A stretch of 7,464 nucleotides of DNA from Saprospirales bacterium (GCA_003559985.1 PWJP01000206.1:1-7464); one strand, 5' to 3'. Numbered from the stretch's first letter, positions 1 to 7,053 are shown. The notes: generated by a model not told the origin, from the sequence alone. Translations and numbers: made by a program.

Positions 1-2624
1 ATGCAGAATGGGGTCTGGGTATGCGATTCAGAGATGATGGAATCTCCTTCCCCAGGCAACTCACCCTCGGAGCCATCCAGGACAACAACCTGATCTATAA
101 AAAAGGCCGCGAAATTGCCAGACAACTCAACCGCATCGGGGTACATATCAATTTTGCGCCCGTTATCGACGTCAACAACAATCCGGCCAATCCGGTAATC
201 AACGACCGCTCTTTCGGAGAGGTTAAAGAACAGGTAGCTGTCAAAGGTCACGCCTACATGCGCGGATTGCAAAACGGAGGGGTGATGGCCTGTGGCAAGC
301 ACTTCCCGGGACACGGTGATACAGACGTGGACTCGCATTTTGACCTGCCCGTTATTAACCACAGTGTTGAAAGACTGGACAGCATCGAGTTGTTCCCCTT
401 CAAACAACTCATTCCCCAGGGCCTGCAGAGCATCATGATTGCCCATCTGCACATTCCCGCCTACGATTCTACCCCCAATATGCCCACCACGCTTTCAAAG
501 GATGTGGTCACGGGAATTCTGAAAGAGGAATTGAGATTCAAAGGGCTGATCATAACCGATGCGATGGAAATGAAAGGGGTGACAAAGTACTTTCCCGCCG
601 GAGAGGCAGAGGTGAAATCAATTCTTGCAGGTAATGACGTCATCTGTCTTCCCGCTGATGTGGACAAGACCTTTTCCGCATTGAAAAGAGCTTATGAAGA
701 GGGTAGATTAAGCCCTGAAAGGCTGGAAGAGAGTGTTAAAAAAATTCTTTCTGCCAAGTATTTCCTGGGGCTGGACAACTACGATCCAGTTGAACTAGAG
801 AACCTCACCGAGGAAGTCAACCACCCGGAAGCTCTCGCCCTGAAATCTGAATTGATTGAGAATTCACTGACCCTGGTGAGGGATGGTCAGGAAATTTTCC
901 CCATTGACCTCGATAACGAAAAAAAGCGATCGACAATAGCAATTGGCACCGCCGGCAAGAACAAATTTCAGCATCGACTGGACGATTATGCCGACTGGGA
1001 ACACCACCACTTTTTGCAGGACGATCCACAATTGTCCTCGCAGGAGTTTTCAGCCGGGTTTTCTGACAATGACCTTGTGGTGGTGTCACTTCACAACATG
1101 GGGAGGTTTTTGTCGGGCAATTACGGTCTCAATAACTCCACCATAGACTTTGTTAACCAGCTCGCATCCCACACCCGGGTTGCACTGGTTGTTTTTGGCA
1201 GCCCGTATTCGCTCAAATTTTTTGATGAGGTTGAAACAGTACTTGTCTCTTATGACGATGGAGAGATGTTCAGAGATTTTACTGCTCAGGGATTGAGCGG
1301 GGCTTTTGCCATCACGGGTCGCCTTCCCGTAACTGCATCTGAACGATCTAAAGCCGGAGATGGATTGGATATTGCATCGCAGTTCAGGCTGGGTTTTGCC
1401 CTTCCCGAACGGGTGGGGATGTGTTCCAATTCTCTGAAGGAAATTGACAAACTGGTGGAGAAGATGATTGCAGACAGAGCAGCCCCCGGCTGTCAAATTG
1501 TGGTGGCCAGAAAGGGCAAAATCGTTTACAGGCACTCTTTTGGGTATCACACTTATGAAAGAAAAAAGCCCGTGGAACACAACCACATATACGACATTGC
1601 CTCACTGACAAAAGTGCTTTCTACCACCTACAGTTCCATGATACTCTCCAACCGGGATAGGTTAAATGTATTCAGGGATATTGGGTATTACCTGCCGGAG
1701 TTGAGAGCCTCAGACAAAGGACCGTTACAAATCCACGACATCATGGTTCATCGCTCCGGATTGCAGGCGTGGATTCCCTTTTACCAGGAGACCGTACAAA
1801 ATACCAGAGGCAGAATACTGCACGACCCTGAAATTTACAGCAACTCGGGGCCTTCGGAGCCATACACCCTCAGAGTGAGCGATCAATTATGGATTAATTC
1901 AGAGTATCCGTCCGTACTCTGGAGCGAAATCATCAACTCCCCACTGGGCAGAGCAAACAGATACCGGTACAGCGATTTGGGGTTTTACATGATGGCAGAG
2001 TTAATCGACCGGGTGAGTGGCAGTCCCATTGATGAATTTGCCAATCGGGAGATATTTAGCCCCCTCAATCTTCGAAGGACAATGTACAATCCGAGGGAGA
2101 AATTCAGTCCTGACCAGATTGTACCCTCGGAAGACGACCGCTACTTTAGGGGTGAGCGGCTCCGGGGTTATGTACACGATATGGGAGCGGCCATGTTGGG
2201 TTGGGTAAGCGGTCACGCGGGTCTTTTTTCCAATGCCACTGAGGTAGCTGTGCTTATGCAATCTCTGCTCAATGGCGGATATTACGGGGGAGTTCGATTA
2301 GTCGATCCCGGTACGGTGACTCTTTTCACTACCCGTCCCCAAATGGAAACCCGCAGAGGAATAGGTTTTGATATGCAGGAATTGAACAAAGCCAGGAGAC
2401 CCAATATGTCGGAGTATGCCTCTTACAGAACATTTGGCCACCTGGGCTTCACCGGAACGGCAGCCTGGGCAGACCCCGAAGACCAGCTCATATTCGTTAT
2501 ATTGTCCAACCGGACTTTTCCTACCATGGAAAACAGGAAGTTTATAAGAGATAACTACCGGATAAGAATTCAGGATAAAGTGTACCGGGCCATTATTGAA
2601 GCCGGAGAAAGTGGGGGTGCCTGA
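1..2624 (+). CDS. GH3 (NagZ-like) glycosidase fused to serine beta-lactamase-like domain, 5' partial
   Basis: The gene runs in from the left edge: in-frame codons before the first ATG (base 21) read AEWGLG, part of the conserved GH3 core, so that ATG is internal and the signal-peptide region is missing. Numbering from that Met, the GH3 domain spans about 1-250. It has the NagZ motif KHFPGHGDT (93-101), the Asp-Ser-His dyad D104-H106 that acts as acid/base in NagZ enzymes, and the nucleophile Asp in ITDAMEM (D180). A linker or GH3 C-terminal region follows (about 260-460). The C-terminal beta-lactamase/PBP-like domain (about 470-860) has S528-x-x-K531 (SLTK), Y650-S-D652 and H807-L-G809 in place of KTG, so all three catalytic motifs are present. 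Known family role: the GH3 part removes N-acetylglucosamine from muropeptides. The substrate of the serine hydrolase part (D-Ala peptide, beta-lactam or ester) cannot be read from sequence. The lolC/E-like gene follows after 62 bases. Confidence 0.93.
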   Translation, partial: AEWGLGMRFRDDGISFPRQLTLGAIQDNNLIYKKGREIARQLNRIGVHINFAPVIDVNNNPANPVINDRSFGEVKEQVAVKGHAYMRGLQNGGVMACGKHFPGHGDTDVDSHFDLPVINHSVERLDSIELFPFKQLIPQGLQSIMIAHLHIPAYDSTPNMPTTLSKDVVTGILKEELRFKGLIITDAMEMKGVTKYFPAGEAEVKSILAGNDVICLPADVDKTFSALKRAYEEGRLSPERLEESVKKILSAKYFLGLDNYDPVELENLTEEVNHPEALALKSELIENSLTLVRDGQEIFPIDLDNEKKRSTIAIGTAGKNKFQHRLDDYADWEHHHFLQDDPQLSSQEFSAGFSDNDLVVVSLHNMGRFLSGNYGLNNSTIDFVNQLASHTRVALVVFGSPYSLKFFDEVETVLVSYDDGEMFRDFTAQGLSGAFAITGRLPVTASERSKAGDGLDIASQFRLGFALPERVGMCSNSLKEIDKLVEKMIADRAAPGCQIVVARKGKIVYRHSFGYHTYERKKPVEHNHIYDIASLTKVLSTTYSSMILSNRDRLNVFRDIGYYLPELRASDKGPLQIHDIMVHRSGLQAWIPFYQETVQNTRGRILHDPEIYSNSGPSEPYTLRVSDQLWINSEYPSVLWSEIINSPLGRANRYRYSDLGFYMMAELIDRVSGSPIDEFANREIFSPLNLRRTMYNPREKFSPDQIVPSEDDRYFRGERLRGYVHDMGAAMLGWVSGHAGLFSNATEVAVLMQSLLNGGYYGGVRLVDPGTVTLFTTRPQMETRRGIGFDMQELNKARRPNMSEYASYRTFGHLGFTGTAAWADPEDQLIFVILSNRTFPTMENRKFIRDNYRIRIQDKVYRAIIEAGESGGA

Positions 2625-2686
2625 GGACAAAATAATCCGGTCCATGTTATCACAAGTGGCCATCCCTGATATGCAATAGAGAATAA

Positions 2687-3898
2687 ATGCTGAAATACCA
2701 ACTTGCGAAAAGATACCTGATCGGCAAAAAATCGACCAATGCGATCAATATTATTACCGGAATATCGGTGGTCGGCATGTCAGTGGGTACGGCTGCACTC
2801 ATCATTATCCTTTCAGTATTCAATGGGTTTCAGGATCTTTTGATGCAGTTTTTCTCCAACTTCAATCCCGAGGTGAAAATCACCCCAAAAGTAGGTAAGA
2901 CTTTCCTGCCGGGAGATGATGTGGAATCTTATCTCAGGGAACACCCAGATATCAGGGCTTTCTCCTTTACGCTTGAGGACCTGGCACTTTTTGAATACGA
3001 TGACAGAATCGAAATAGGAACTGTAAAGGGGGTGGATGCCAACTTTAAGGAGGTAACTGACCTGGAAAAGGTTATGCGAGAGGGTCGCTTTGTGCTTTCT
3101 GAGGAAGGGGGTGCAAGGGCTGTACTCGGAGCCGGTATGGCGAGAAAGCTGCAAGTCAATGTCAGGGATCAATTTACTTCTCTGAGCGTGTATATGCCCG
3201 ATCAAAGAGCCGGTGCGCTGGATCAGCCTTTTCGCAGTAGTCTGATTAGAACGGCAGGGACTTTTGCCGTACACCACGAAGCTGACCAGGAATATGTGGT
3301 GGTCCCCATTGAGTTTGTAAGAGATTTGCTTGCAGAACCCGAAGCAATCAGCGGAATTGAGATTGCTGTAAGGGAAGGGGCAACTGTTTCTTCTCTAATC
3401 AGGGATTTGAAGGAATTGATGGGGGGTGATTTTGATGTCCTCGACAGATATCAACAGGACGCTGCATTCTACCGAATCATGCAAATAGAAAAGTGGGTGA
3501 GTTTCGCGATAATAAGTCTCACATTAATTTTGGTCGCATTTAACCTGGTGGGTGCGCTGTGGATGATTGTGCTGGAAAAGAAAAGGGATATATCCATTCT
3601 CAGGGCAATGGGTGCCAACAATAAATTTATTAAGCACATTTTCCTGTTGTCGGGCCTTTTTATCGGATTGGGTGGAATGGTGGTTGGGATTCTCATCGCT
3701 TTGGTGTTTTACTGGCTGCAGGTGACGGTGGGGCTTATTCCCGTTCCTCCGGGCTTTGTGGTTGACTCCTATCCCATCAGTCTTCGGTTTCTGGATTTTG
3801 TGGTAGTGGCAATAACCGTTTCCGCCATCAGTATTTTGGGCAGTGTATGGCCCGCTGTTAAGGCCTCCGGAATCAGTGTTTCACTGAGAACCGATTGA
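2687..3898 (+). CDS. LolC/LolE-type ABC transporter permease (FtsX family)
   Basis: 403 residues, full length for the family. Four hydrophobic membrane segments lie at about 20-45, 270-296, 317-345 and 369-390, with a large periplasmic (MacB-PCD-like) domain between the first and second. This is the topology of LolC/LolE. The stretch EKKRDISILRAMGA (297-310) is the typical cytoplasmic coupling helix that contacts the ATPase. Known role: with the ATPase LolD it releases lipoproteins from the inner membrane to the carrier LolA. No ATPase gene is visible here; in Bacteroidota it is usually encoded elsewhere. The ATG at 2687 is chosen because it starts the conserved N-terminal MLKYQLAKRYL; no clear Shine-Dalgarno precedes it, as is common in the phylum. 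No promoter was found in the 62-base gap, so read-through from the GH3 gene is likely. A MacB-like or other FtsX-family exporter role is the main alternative. Confidence 0.9.
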   Translation: MLKYQLAKRYLIGKKSTNAINIITGISVVGMSVGTAALIIILSVFNGFQDLLMQFFSNFNPEVKITPKVGKTFLPGDDVESYLREHPDIRAFSFTLEDLALFEYDDRIEIGTVKGVDANFKEVTDLEKVMREGRFVLSEEGGARAVLGAGMARKLQVNVRDQFTSLSVYMPDQRAGALDQPFRSSLIRTAGTFAVHHEADQEYVVVPIEFVRDLLAEPEAISGIEIAVREGATVSSLIRDLKELMGGDFDVLDRYQQDAAFYRIMQIEKWVSFAIISLTLILVAFNLVGALWMIVLEKKRDISILRAMGANNKFIKHIFLLSGLFIGLGGMVVGILIALVFYWLQVTVGLIPVPPGFVVDSYPISLRFLDFVVVAITVSAISILGSVWPAVKASGISVSLRTD

Positions 3899-3948
3899 TA
3901 AAGGCCAAATTCGCAGATGGGTGGAGAAAATTATCCAAATCCTTTCCC

Positions 3949-3956
3949 TATCTTTG
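3949..3956 (+). promoter_or_regulatory. Bacteroidota-type -7 box (TATCTTTG) upstream of the SPOR-rodA pair
   Basis: TATCTTTG matches the phylum consensus TAnnTTTG exactly and lies in the 148-base gap, about 90 bases upstream of the SPOR gene. A start site a few bases downstream would give a leader of roughly 80 bases, which contains a small hairpin GCTT-CAG-AAGC (4007-4017). A matching -33 TTTG box is not evident at the usual spacing, so this rests on the -7 box and position only. Confidence 0.5.
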
Positions 3957-4046
3957 TAAAGGCCGCGGAGCTGATGAAGATTTATCAATAAAAAAAATTA
4001 ACCCTTGCTTCAGAAGCCCTTTACGGCCAATTCAAACAAGTGATCG

Positions 4047-4460
4047 ATGAAGAAAAACAGAAATTTCTCACTCTTTGCGGGTATTGTGCTGACGTTTTTC
4101 ATGGTAGTTGCAGATACACTTCCTGCACAGCAGGTGGAATTCATAATATCCCCGGGTGTAGAACGTGCGCGGGAGCGATTTATGGAGAATAAAGCGGATC
4201 GGCCCTATTACAGAGGCTGGCGGGTGGTTATAGGGATTACCAGAGACCGCCGGGAGCTGGATGAAATGGAGAAAAAGTTTAGGGAAAAGTTTCCCGACAG
4301 GGAGGTCACCTGGATTTTTTCAGACCCCTTTTTCAGATTGTTGACAGGGGCCTATTACAGTCGCTGGGACGTAATACCCACGCTGATGGAAATCCGCAAG
4401 GAGTTCCCCGGAGCTTTTGAGATGAATGCAGATATTCCCTACGAAGAATTCTTAGAATAA
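4047..4460 (+). CDS. Secreted SPOR-domain protein
   Basis: 137 residues. The N-terminus has a basic MKKNRN start, a hydrophobic stretch (about 8-22) and a likely signal peptidase site after LPA (about residue 27), so the mature protein should be periplasmic. Residues about 57-129 look like a SPOR domain: a GWRVVIGI strand, a charged helix (RRELDEMEKKFREKF), a second strand, FRLLTGAY, then a helix and the ending PGAFEMNADI. The phenylalanine-rich FRLLTGAY and the PGAF ending are typical of Bacteroidota SPOR proteins. Known family role: SPOR domains bind peptidoglycan glycan strands stripped of stem peptides. There is no other domain, so it may be a binding or adaptor protein rather than an enzyme. 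rodA starts 27 bases after its stop, and co-transcription from the TATCTTTG promoter is likely. The match to SPOR is by pattern, not by alignment. Confidence 0.8.
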   Translation: MKKNRNFSLFAGIVLTFFMVVADTLPAQQVEFIISPGVERARERFMENKADRPYYRGWRVVIGITRDRRELDEMEKKFREKFPDREVTWIFSDPFFRLLTGAYYSRWDVIPTLMEIRKEFPGAFEMNADIPYEEFLE

Positions 4461-4487
4461 CCGGAGCCCAAAAATCATTTGCGAAAT

Positions 4488-5894
4488 ATGGCCAACCGCA
4501 GAACCGGGAATACGAAGAGATTTGACTGGATAACCCTCTGGATTTATCTCCTACTGCTCACAGCGGGCTGGCTTATGATTTATGCAGTAGAGTACAGAGA
4601 GGACAGTGTGCAACCGCTGGTCAACTTATCCACTTCATACGGCAAACAATTTATTTGGATCGGTATTTCCCTCAGCATTGTATTTGCTGCACAGGTTATA
4701 CACTCCAGTTTTTGGCGCACCTTTGCATACGCTTTACTCATCGGGGCACTGGTTTTGCTGTTTCTTGTTTTGTTTTTCGGGCAGGAGATTAAGGGTTCTC
4801 AATCCTGGTTTACATTTGGTCCTGTCTCTCTGCAACCGGGAGAAGTTGCCAAATTCCCCGCCATATTGGCTCTTGCTGCCTATCTCGCCTATTATAGAAC
4901 AGACCTCAGGAAAAACCGGCACTTTTTTACCGCATTGGGAATCATAGCTCTGCCCATCGGAATGATTATGTTGCAGCCGGATACCGGAACTGCTCTGACC
5001 TACGGTGCACTACTGATTGTACTTTTCAGAGCCGGTGCCCATCCCATTTGGTACATTCTGATTCTGGGTATTGGGGTTTTATTCATAACTTCCATCCTTT
5101 TCAGCGCTTACTATGTGATTCTGGTTTTGTTACTGGGAGGTGGCGGACTGGCCATTTCATATTACAGGGACCGGCTCAACTGGTTTTTGGCATACGCATT
5201 GTTCACCACTCTAATCCTTTTGATCGTCGCATTGGAGATGTACACTCTCGCAATGGTGCTGGCGGTATTGCTGTGTTCGGTTTATGTACTTAAAATTTTT
5301 ACCACCAGAGAGCAGCGACTGGTTTTTGTTTTCGTGCCTGTACTTGCCCTCTCAAGTGCATTTAGTTTTTCTACCGCCTACGTTTTTGACAATGTCCTTC
5401 TACCCCATCAAAGAGACCGTCTCAATGTATGGCTTCAGCCGGAACTTTCTGATCCCCGCGGCGCCCTCTACAATGTTTTTCAGTCCAAACTCGCCATAGG
5501 TAGTGGAGGATTGACAGGGAAGGGATATTTGGATGGCACGCTCACCAAATTGAACTATGTGCCGGAGCAAAATACGGATTTCATCTTTGTGACCGTGGCT
5601 GAGGAACAGGGCTTTATCGGTGCCTCGGCATTGATCATCATTTACAGTATTTTGATGATACGGATTTTCAGGATGGGAGAGCGAATGCGAAATGACTTCG
5701 ACCGCGCATTTGCTTACGGATTCGGTGGCTTTTTGTTTATTCACTTTGCCATCAATATTGGGATGACCATGGGACTGATGCCGGTGGTGGGCATTCCTCT
5801 ACCCTATTTAAGTTACGGCGGTTCATCACTGCTCGTTTTCAGCGCCATGATGGGGGTGTTACTGCGTATGGATATGGAGCGCAGGAATTCATGA
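4488..5894 (+). CDS. rodA: Peptidoglycan glycosyltransferase RodA (SEDS family)
   Basis: 468 residues from the ATG at 4488. A TTG at 4479 would add three residues, but the ATG gives the usual MANRR...FDWITL start. RodA is an integral membrane enzyme that polymerises lipid II into glycan strands during elongation, working with a class B PBP. Seen here: GSQSWF (103-108) in the conserved Trp-containing loop, QPGEVAKF (116-123), QPDTGT (163-168), the extracytoplasmic loop RLNVWLQPELSDPRG (311-325) followed by YNVFQSKLAIGSGG, PEQNTDFIF, and the C-terminal NIGMTMGLMPVVGIPLPYLS with YGGSS (443-447). These favour RodA over FtsW. The DP at 322-323 lies in the loop that carries the essential SEDS aspartate. 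Between QPDTGT and this loop are about 150 residues with several extra hydrophobic stretches (about 186-269), more than in the shorter E. coli RodA. No mre or pbp2 gene is in the window. Confidence 0.95.
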   Translation: MANRRTGNTKRFDWITLWIYLLLLTAGWLMIYAVEYREDSVQPLVNLSTSYGKQFIWIGISLSIVFAAQVIHSSFWRTFAYALLIGALVLLFLVLFFGQEIKGSQSWFTFGPVSLQPGEVAKFPAILALAAYLAYYRTDLRKNRHFFTALGIIALPIGMIMLQPDTGTALTYGALLIVLFRAGAHPIWYILILGIGVLFITSILFSAYYVILVLLLGGGGLAISYYRDRLNWFLAYALFTTLILLIVALEMYTLAMVLAVLLCSVYVLKIFTTREQRLVFVFVPVLALSSAFSFSTAYVFDNVLLPHQRDRLNVWLQPELSDPRGALYNVFQSKLAIGSGGLTGKGYLDGTLTKLNYVPEQNTDFIFVTVAEEQGFIGASALIIIYSILMIRIFRMGERMRNDFDRAFAYGFGGFLFIHFAINIGMTMGLMPVVGIPLPYLSYGGSSLLVFSAMMGVLLRMDMERRNS

Positions 5895-5978
5895 GTCCAC
5901 TCCGAAAACCTCTTTATATTACAAATGGCTGCAAAATTCAATATCTCTTACTTTTTGTTTCGAGACAAAAAAATCAAT

Positions 5979-6003
5979 ACCAATTATTGATCTAATAATG
6001 GGT
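5979..6003. repeat. Inverted repeat, 10-base arms with one mismatch
   Basis: The arms ACCAATTATT (5979-5988) and AATAATGGGT (5994-6003) pair at 9 of 10 positions around a 5-base spacer GATCT. It is A+T-rich and has no T-run after it, so it does not look like a standard terminator. An operator or part of a larger structured element is possible. Confidence 0.45.
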
Positions 6004-6026
6004 GATGAAATTTATGGGAGGTAAAA

Positions 6027-6044
6027 TACCCACGGCCGTGCGTA
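6027..6044. repeat. Palindrome CACGGCCGTG with flanking TAC/GTA
   Basis: CACGGCCGTG (6031-6040) is a perfect 10-base palindrome. One C/C mismatch further out, TAC (6027-6029) and GTA (6042-6044) also pair. TACC (6027-6030) can instead pair with GGTA (6020-6023) around an AAA loop, so two mutually exclusive folds exist. No function can be assigned. Confidence 0.4.
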
Positions 6045-6048
6045 TCTA

Positions 6049-6067
6049 CAGATAATAATCCAATCTG
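6049..6067. repeat. Inverted repeat CAGAT/ATCTG next to the G+C-rich hairpin
   Basis: CAGAT (6049-6053) and ATCTG (6063-6067) pair perfectly around a 9-base loop. The right arm ends exactly where the large hairpin at 6068 begins, so the two stems would stack end to end. TATC (6043-6046) and GATA (6051-6054) offer a competing fold. Confidence 0.35.
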
Positions 6068-6095
6068 CCCGCCCCCCAATGCTTTGGGGGGTGGG
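6068..6095 (+). terminator. Strong 12-bp G+C-rich hairpin, possible rodA terminator
   Basis: The left arm 6068-6079 (CCCGCCCCCCAA) pairs fully with the right arm 6084-6095 (TTGGGGGGTGGG), using one G-T wobble, around the loop TGCT. It is by far the most stable stem in the gap. It is followed on the + strand only by TAATTTCC, a poor U-tract, and on the - strand by no T-run, so a classic Rho-independent terminator is not certain. It lies about 175 bases after rodA. It could also be part of a repeat element or a barrier between converging transcripts. Confidence 0.45.
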
Positions 6096-6216
6096 TAATT
6101 TCCGAACTTTGAACTTTCCAAACCTTCTACTTTATCCTCGATTCCCCTATATTGGTTTTTTTAGAGAATCTTCAGTTGGAAATTTCCCTCAGGGTTTTAA
6201 AAGAGGATGCACCAAA

Positions 6217-6501
6217 TCACAGCAATTCCAATCCACCGGCACCTTCCGCGCCCTCGTCTCCCTCAAACCACTTCAGTTCGATTTCGAGGCTGTGTTGAAG
6301 GCCTTTGCTCTTTTTGGTCTCTTCCTCAACCTGGATTTCGAGTATCAGATTTCCCGGGATTTCCAATTGAATATCGTCCTGACCGGACTTGAGGTGGATA
6401 CTTCCCTGGTCCAATTTATCCGCGATCGACCGGAGCATTTGGGTGACCTCACTGCGGGAGAGTCTCTCCTCGCTTTTGAACAACTTTACTTCCTTGCCCA
6501 T
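6217..6501 (-). CDS. amphi-Trp domain protein
   Basis: 94 residues, no signal peptide or membrane segment, strongly acidic, so cytoplasmic. The pattern fits the amphi-Trp domain family: a helix RSEVTQMLRSIADKLDQG (16-33), a short strand with IHLKSG, alternating strands IQLEIPGNLILEIQVEEE, and a closing strand LEIELKW with the conserved Trp near residue 78. The tail after the Trp is low-complexity (Glu, Gly, Ala, Leu). The family's molecular function is not established to my knowledge, so none is claimed. The ATG at 6501 is the only reasonable start. The gene follows the SecB-like gene by 72 bases on the same strand and converges with rodA. Its base composition resembles the left part of the window more than its A+T-rich upstream neighbours. 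Family assignment is from memory of the pattern. Confidence 0.78.
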   Translation of the reverse strand: MGKEVKLFKSEERLSRSEVTQMLRSIADKLDQGSIHLKSGQDDIQLEIPGNLILEIQVEEETKKSKGLQHSLEIELKWFEGDEGAEGAGGLELL

Positions 6502-6573
6502 AGTTAAAAATTTCAGGGTGAATGATGTAATTAAAACGGTGTGGATGGGGGTAAGGTTGTGGGGATTGAGAAG

Positions 6574-7053
6574 TCAGGATGATTTTTTGGAGGCCTGTTC
6601 TTCAAAGATAGGGATGATAAATTTGCCATCATCCATTTTTAGGTTTTCCTTTAATAATTCCATTGGACTTAATATCGGAAATTTGAGTTCAGATAAACTA
6701 CTACCTGCTAACCTCCTATTAATTGAACCTCTTGCCATTAAAATGGACATACCCAGTAGATGTGCAGTTGAAGTTTTATCACACTTGATATAAGGTCCTT
6801 GTTCCCATTTTGGTTCAGTAATTTTTATTTCTGAAAGATATGTTGTTTGAAGTAATGAGATTACTTTGTCCTCATCATTCGGAATTCCAACACCGAAGCT
6901 CAAAAAAAAGAATAAAGAATTATCAGGGGTTGAATGCGCATGAACGCCGAAGTTGAATTTGTAATCCTCTAATTGAGGCGAATCTTTTAAAACAAACTTC
7001 GGGTTAACTAAATGTAGCTCAATTTCTTCCAATAAAGGCAGTTCAAAATGCAT
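6574..7053 (-). CDS. SecB-like protein, possible chaperone of a toxin-antitoxin-chaperone module
   Basis: 159 residues from the ATG at 7053, close to the length of SecB (about 155). The frame is open upstream, and a GTG at 7101 would add 16 residues. The ATG is preferred because GGGAGAAG lies shortly upstream, the start MHFELP leads straight into the first predicted strand, and the GTG would overlap the open frame after the Xre gene. Seen: N-terminal strands (about 3-23 and 31-40), a beta-rich middle (46-57, 72-81), then a helix with AHLLGMSILMARGSINR (97-113) and the ending FPILSPMELLKENL (125-138). Helix, Arg-Gly, then a proline-containing hydrophobic segment is how SecB-fold proteins end. 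Overall similarity to classical SecB is weak. SecB holds unfolded proteins for export; SecB-like proteins beside antitoxins protect the antitoxin. It lies just downstream of an Xre regulator on the same strand, in A+T-rich DNA. Not confirmed by alignment. Confidence 0.55.
   Translation of the reverse strand: MHFELPLLEEIELHLVNPKFVLKDSPQLEDYKFNFGVHAHSTPDNSLFFFLSFGVGIPNDEDKVISLLQTTYLSEIKITEPKWEQGPYIKCDKTSTAHLLGMSILMARGSINRRLAGSSLSELKFPILSPMELLKENLKMDDGKFIIPIFEEQASKKSS
6603..6610 (-). promoter_or_regulatory. Possible -7 box (TATCTTTG) for the amphi-Trp gene, inside the SecB-like gene
   Basis: On the - strand the sequence reads TATCTTTG, the same perfect TAnnTTTG match as in front of the SPOR gene; the preceding CCC is shared too. 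It lies about 100 bases before the amphi-Trp start and inside the 3' end of the SecB-like gene, where it encodes part of Pro-Ile-Phe. No clear -33 box is seen. The coding constraint means the match may be chance. Confidence 0.3.

Larger units (their letters stand above)
5895..6216. other. Gene-free gap between convergent genes, rich in inverted repeats
   Basis: About 320 bases between the rodA stop and the amphi-Trp stop. I could not support a gene on either strand: open frames here are short and lack family resemblance. The left two thirds hold several inverted repeats (separate entries). Further right are a tandem GAACTTT pair (6104-6117), a T-run (about 6155-6161) and a perfect palindrome GGAAATTTCC (6178-6187) followed by CCC-TCA-GGG-TTTT, a weak terminator-like shape on the + strand. 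Termination of the two converging transcripts presumably happens here. Confidence 0.6.

Noticed and set aside
1086..1586. 166-codon open frame on the - strand inside the GH3/serine-hydrolase gene
   Set aside because: Fully inside a clear coding region on the + strand; no domain features of its own.
3917..3991. Short + strand open frame of 24 codons (starts MGGENYPNPF) in the gap before the SPOR gene
   Set aside because: It overlaps the TATCTTTG promoter box, is very short and shows no family resemblance; most likely chance.
3901..4034. Similar strings AAGGCCAAATTC and CGGCCAATTC on both sides of the promoter region as a direct repeat
   Set aside because: Short and imperfect, no third copy, no target-site features; chance is sufficient.
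5952..5971. TTTTTGTT/GACAAAAA hairpin as rodA terminator
   Set aside because: The stem is mostly A-T pairs and the right arm is followed by A's on the + strand, with no T-run.
6104..6117. Tandem GAACTTT repeat as a regulator binding site or CRISPR-like repeat
   Set aside because: Only two 7-base copies with no spacer and no associated genes; likely chance.
6079..6507. 142-codon open frame on the + strand opposite the amphi-Trp gene
   Set aside because: It lies antisense to a gene with a recognisable domain pattern, and its own translation has no recognisable pattern.
6389..6793. 134-codon open frame on the + strand opposite the amphi-Trp and SecB-like genes
   Set aside because: Antisense shadow; the - strand frames have coherent domain-like sequence and gene-like spacing.
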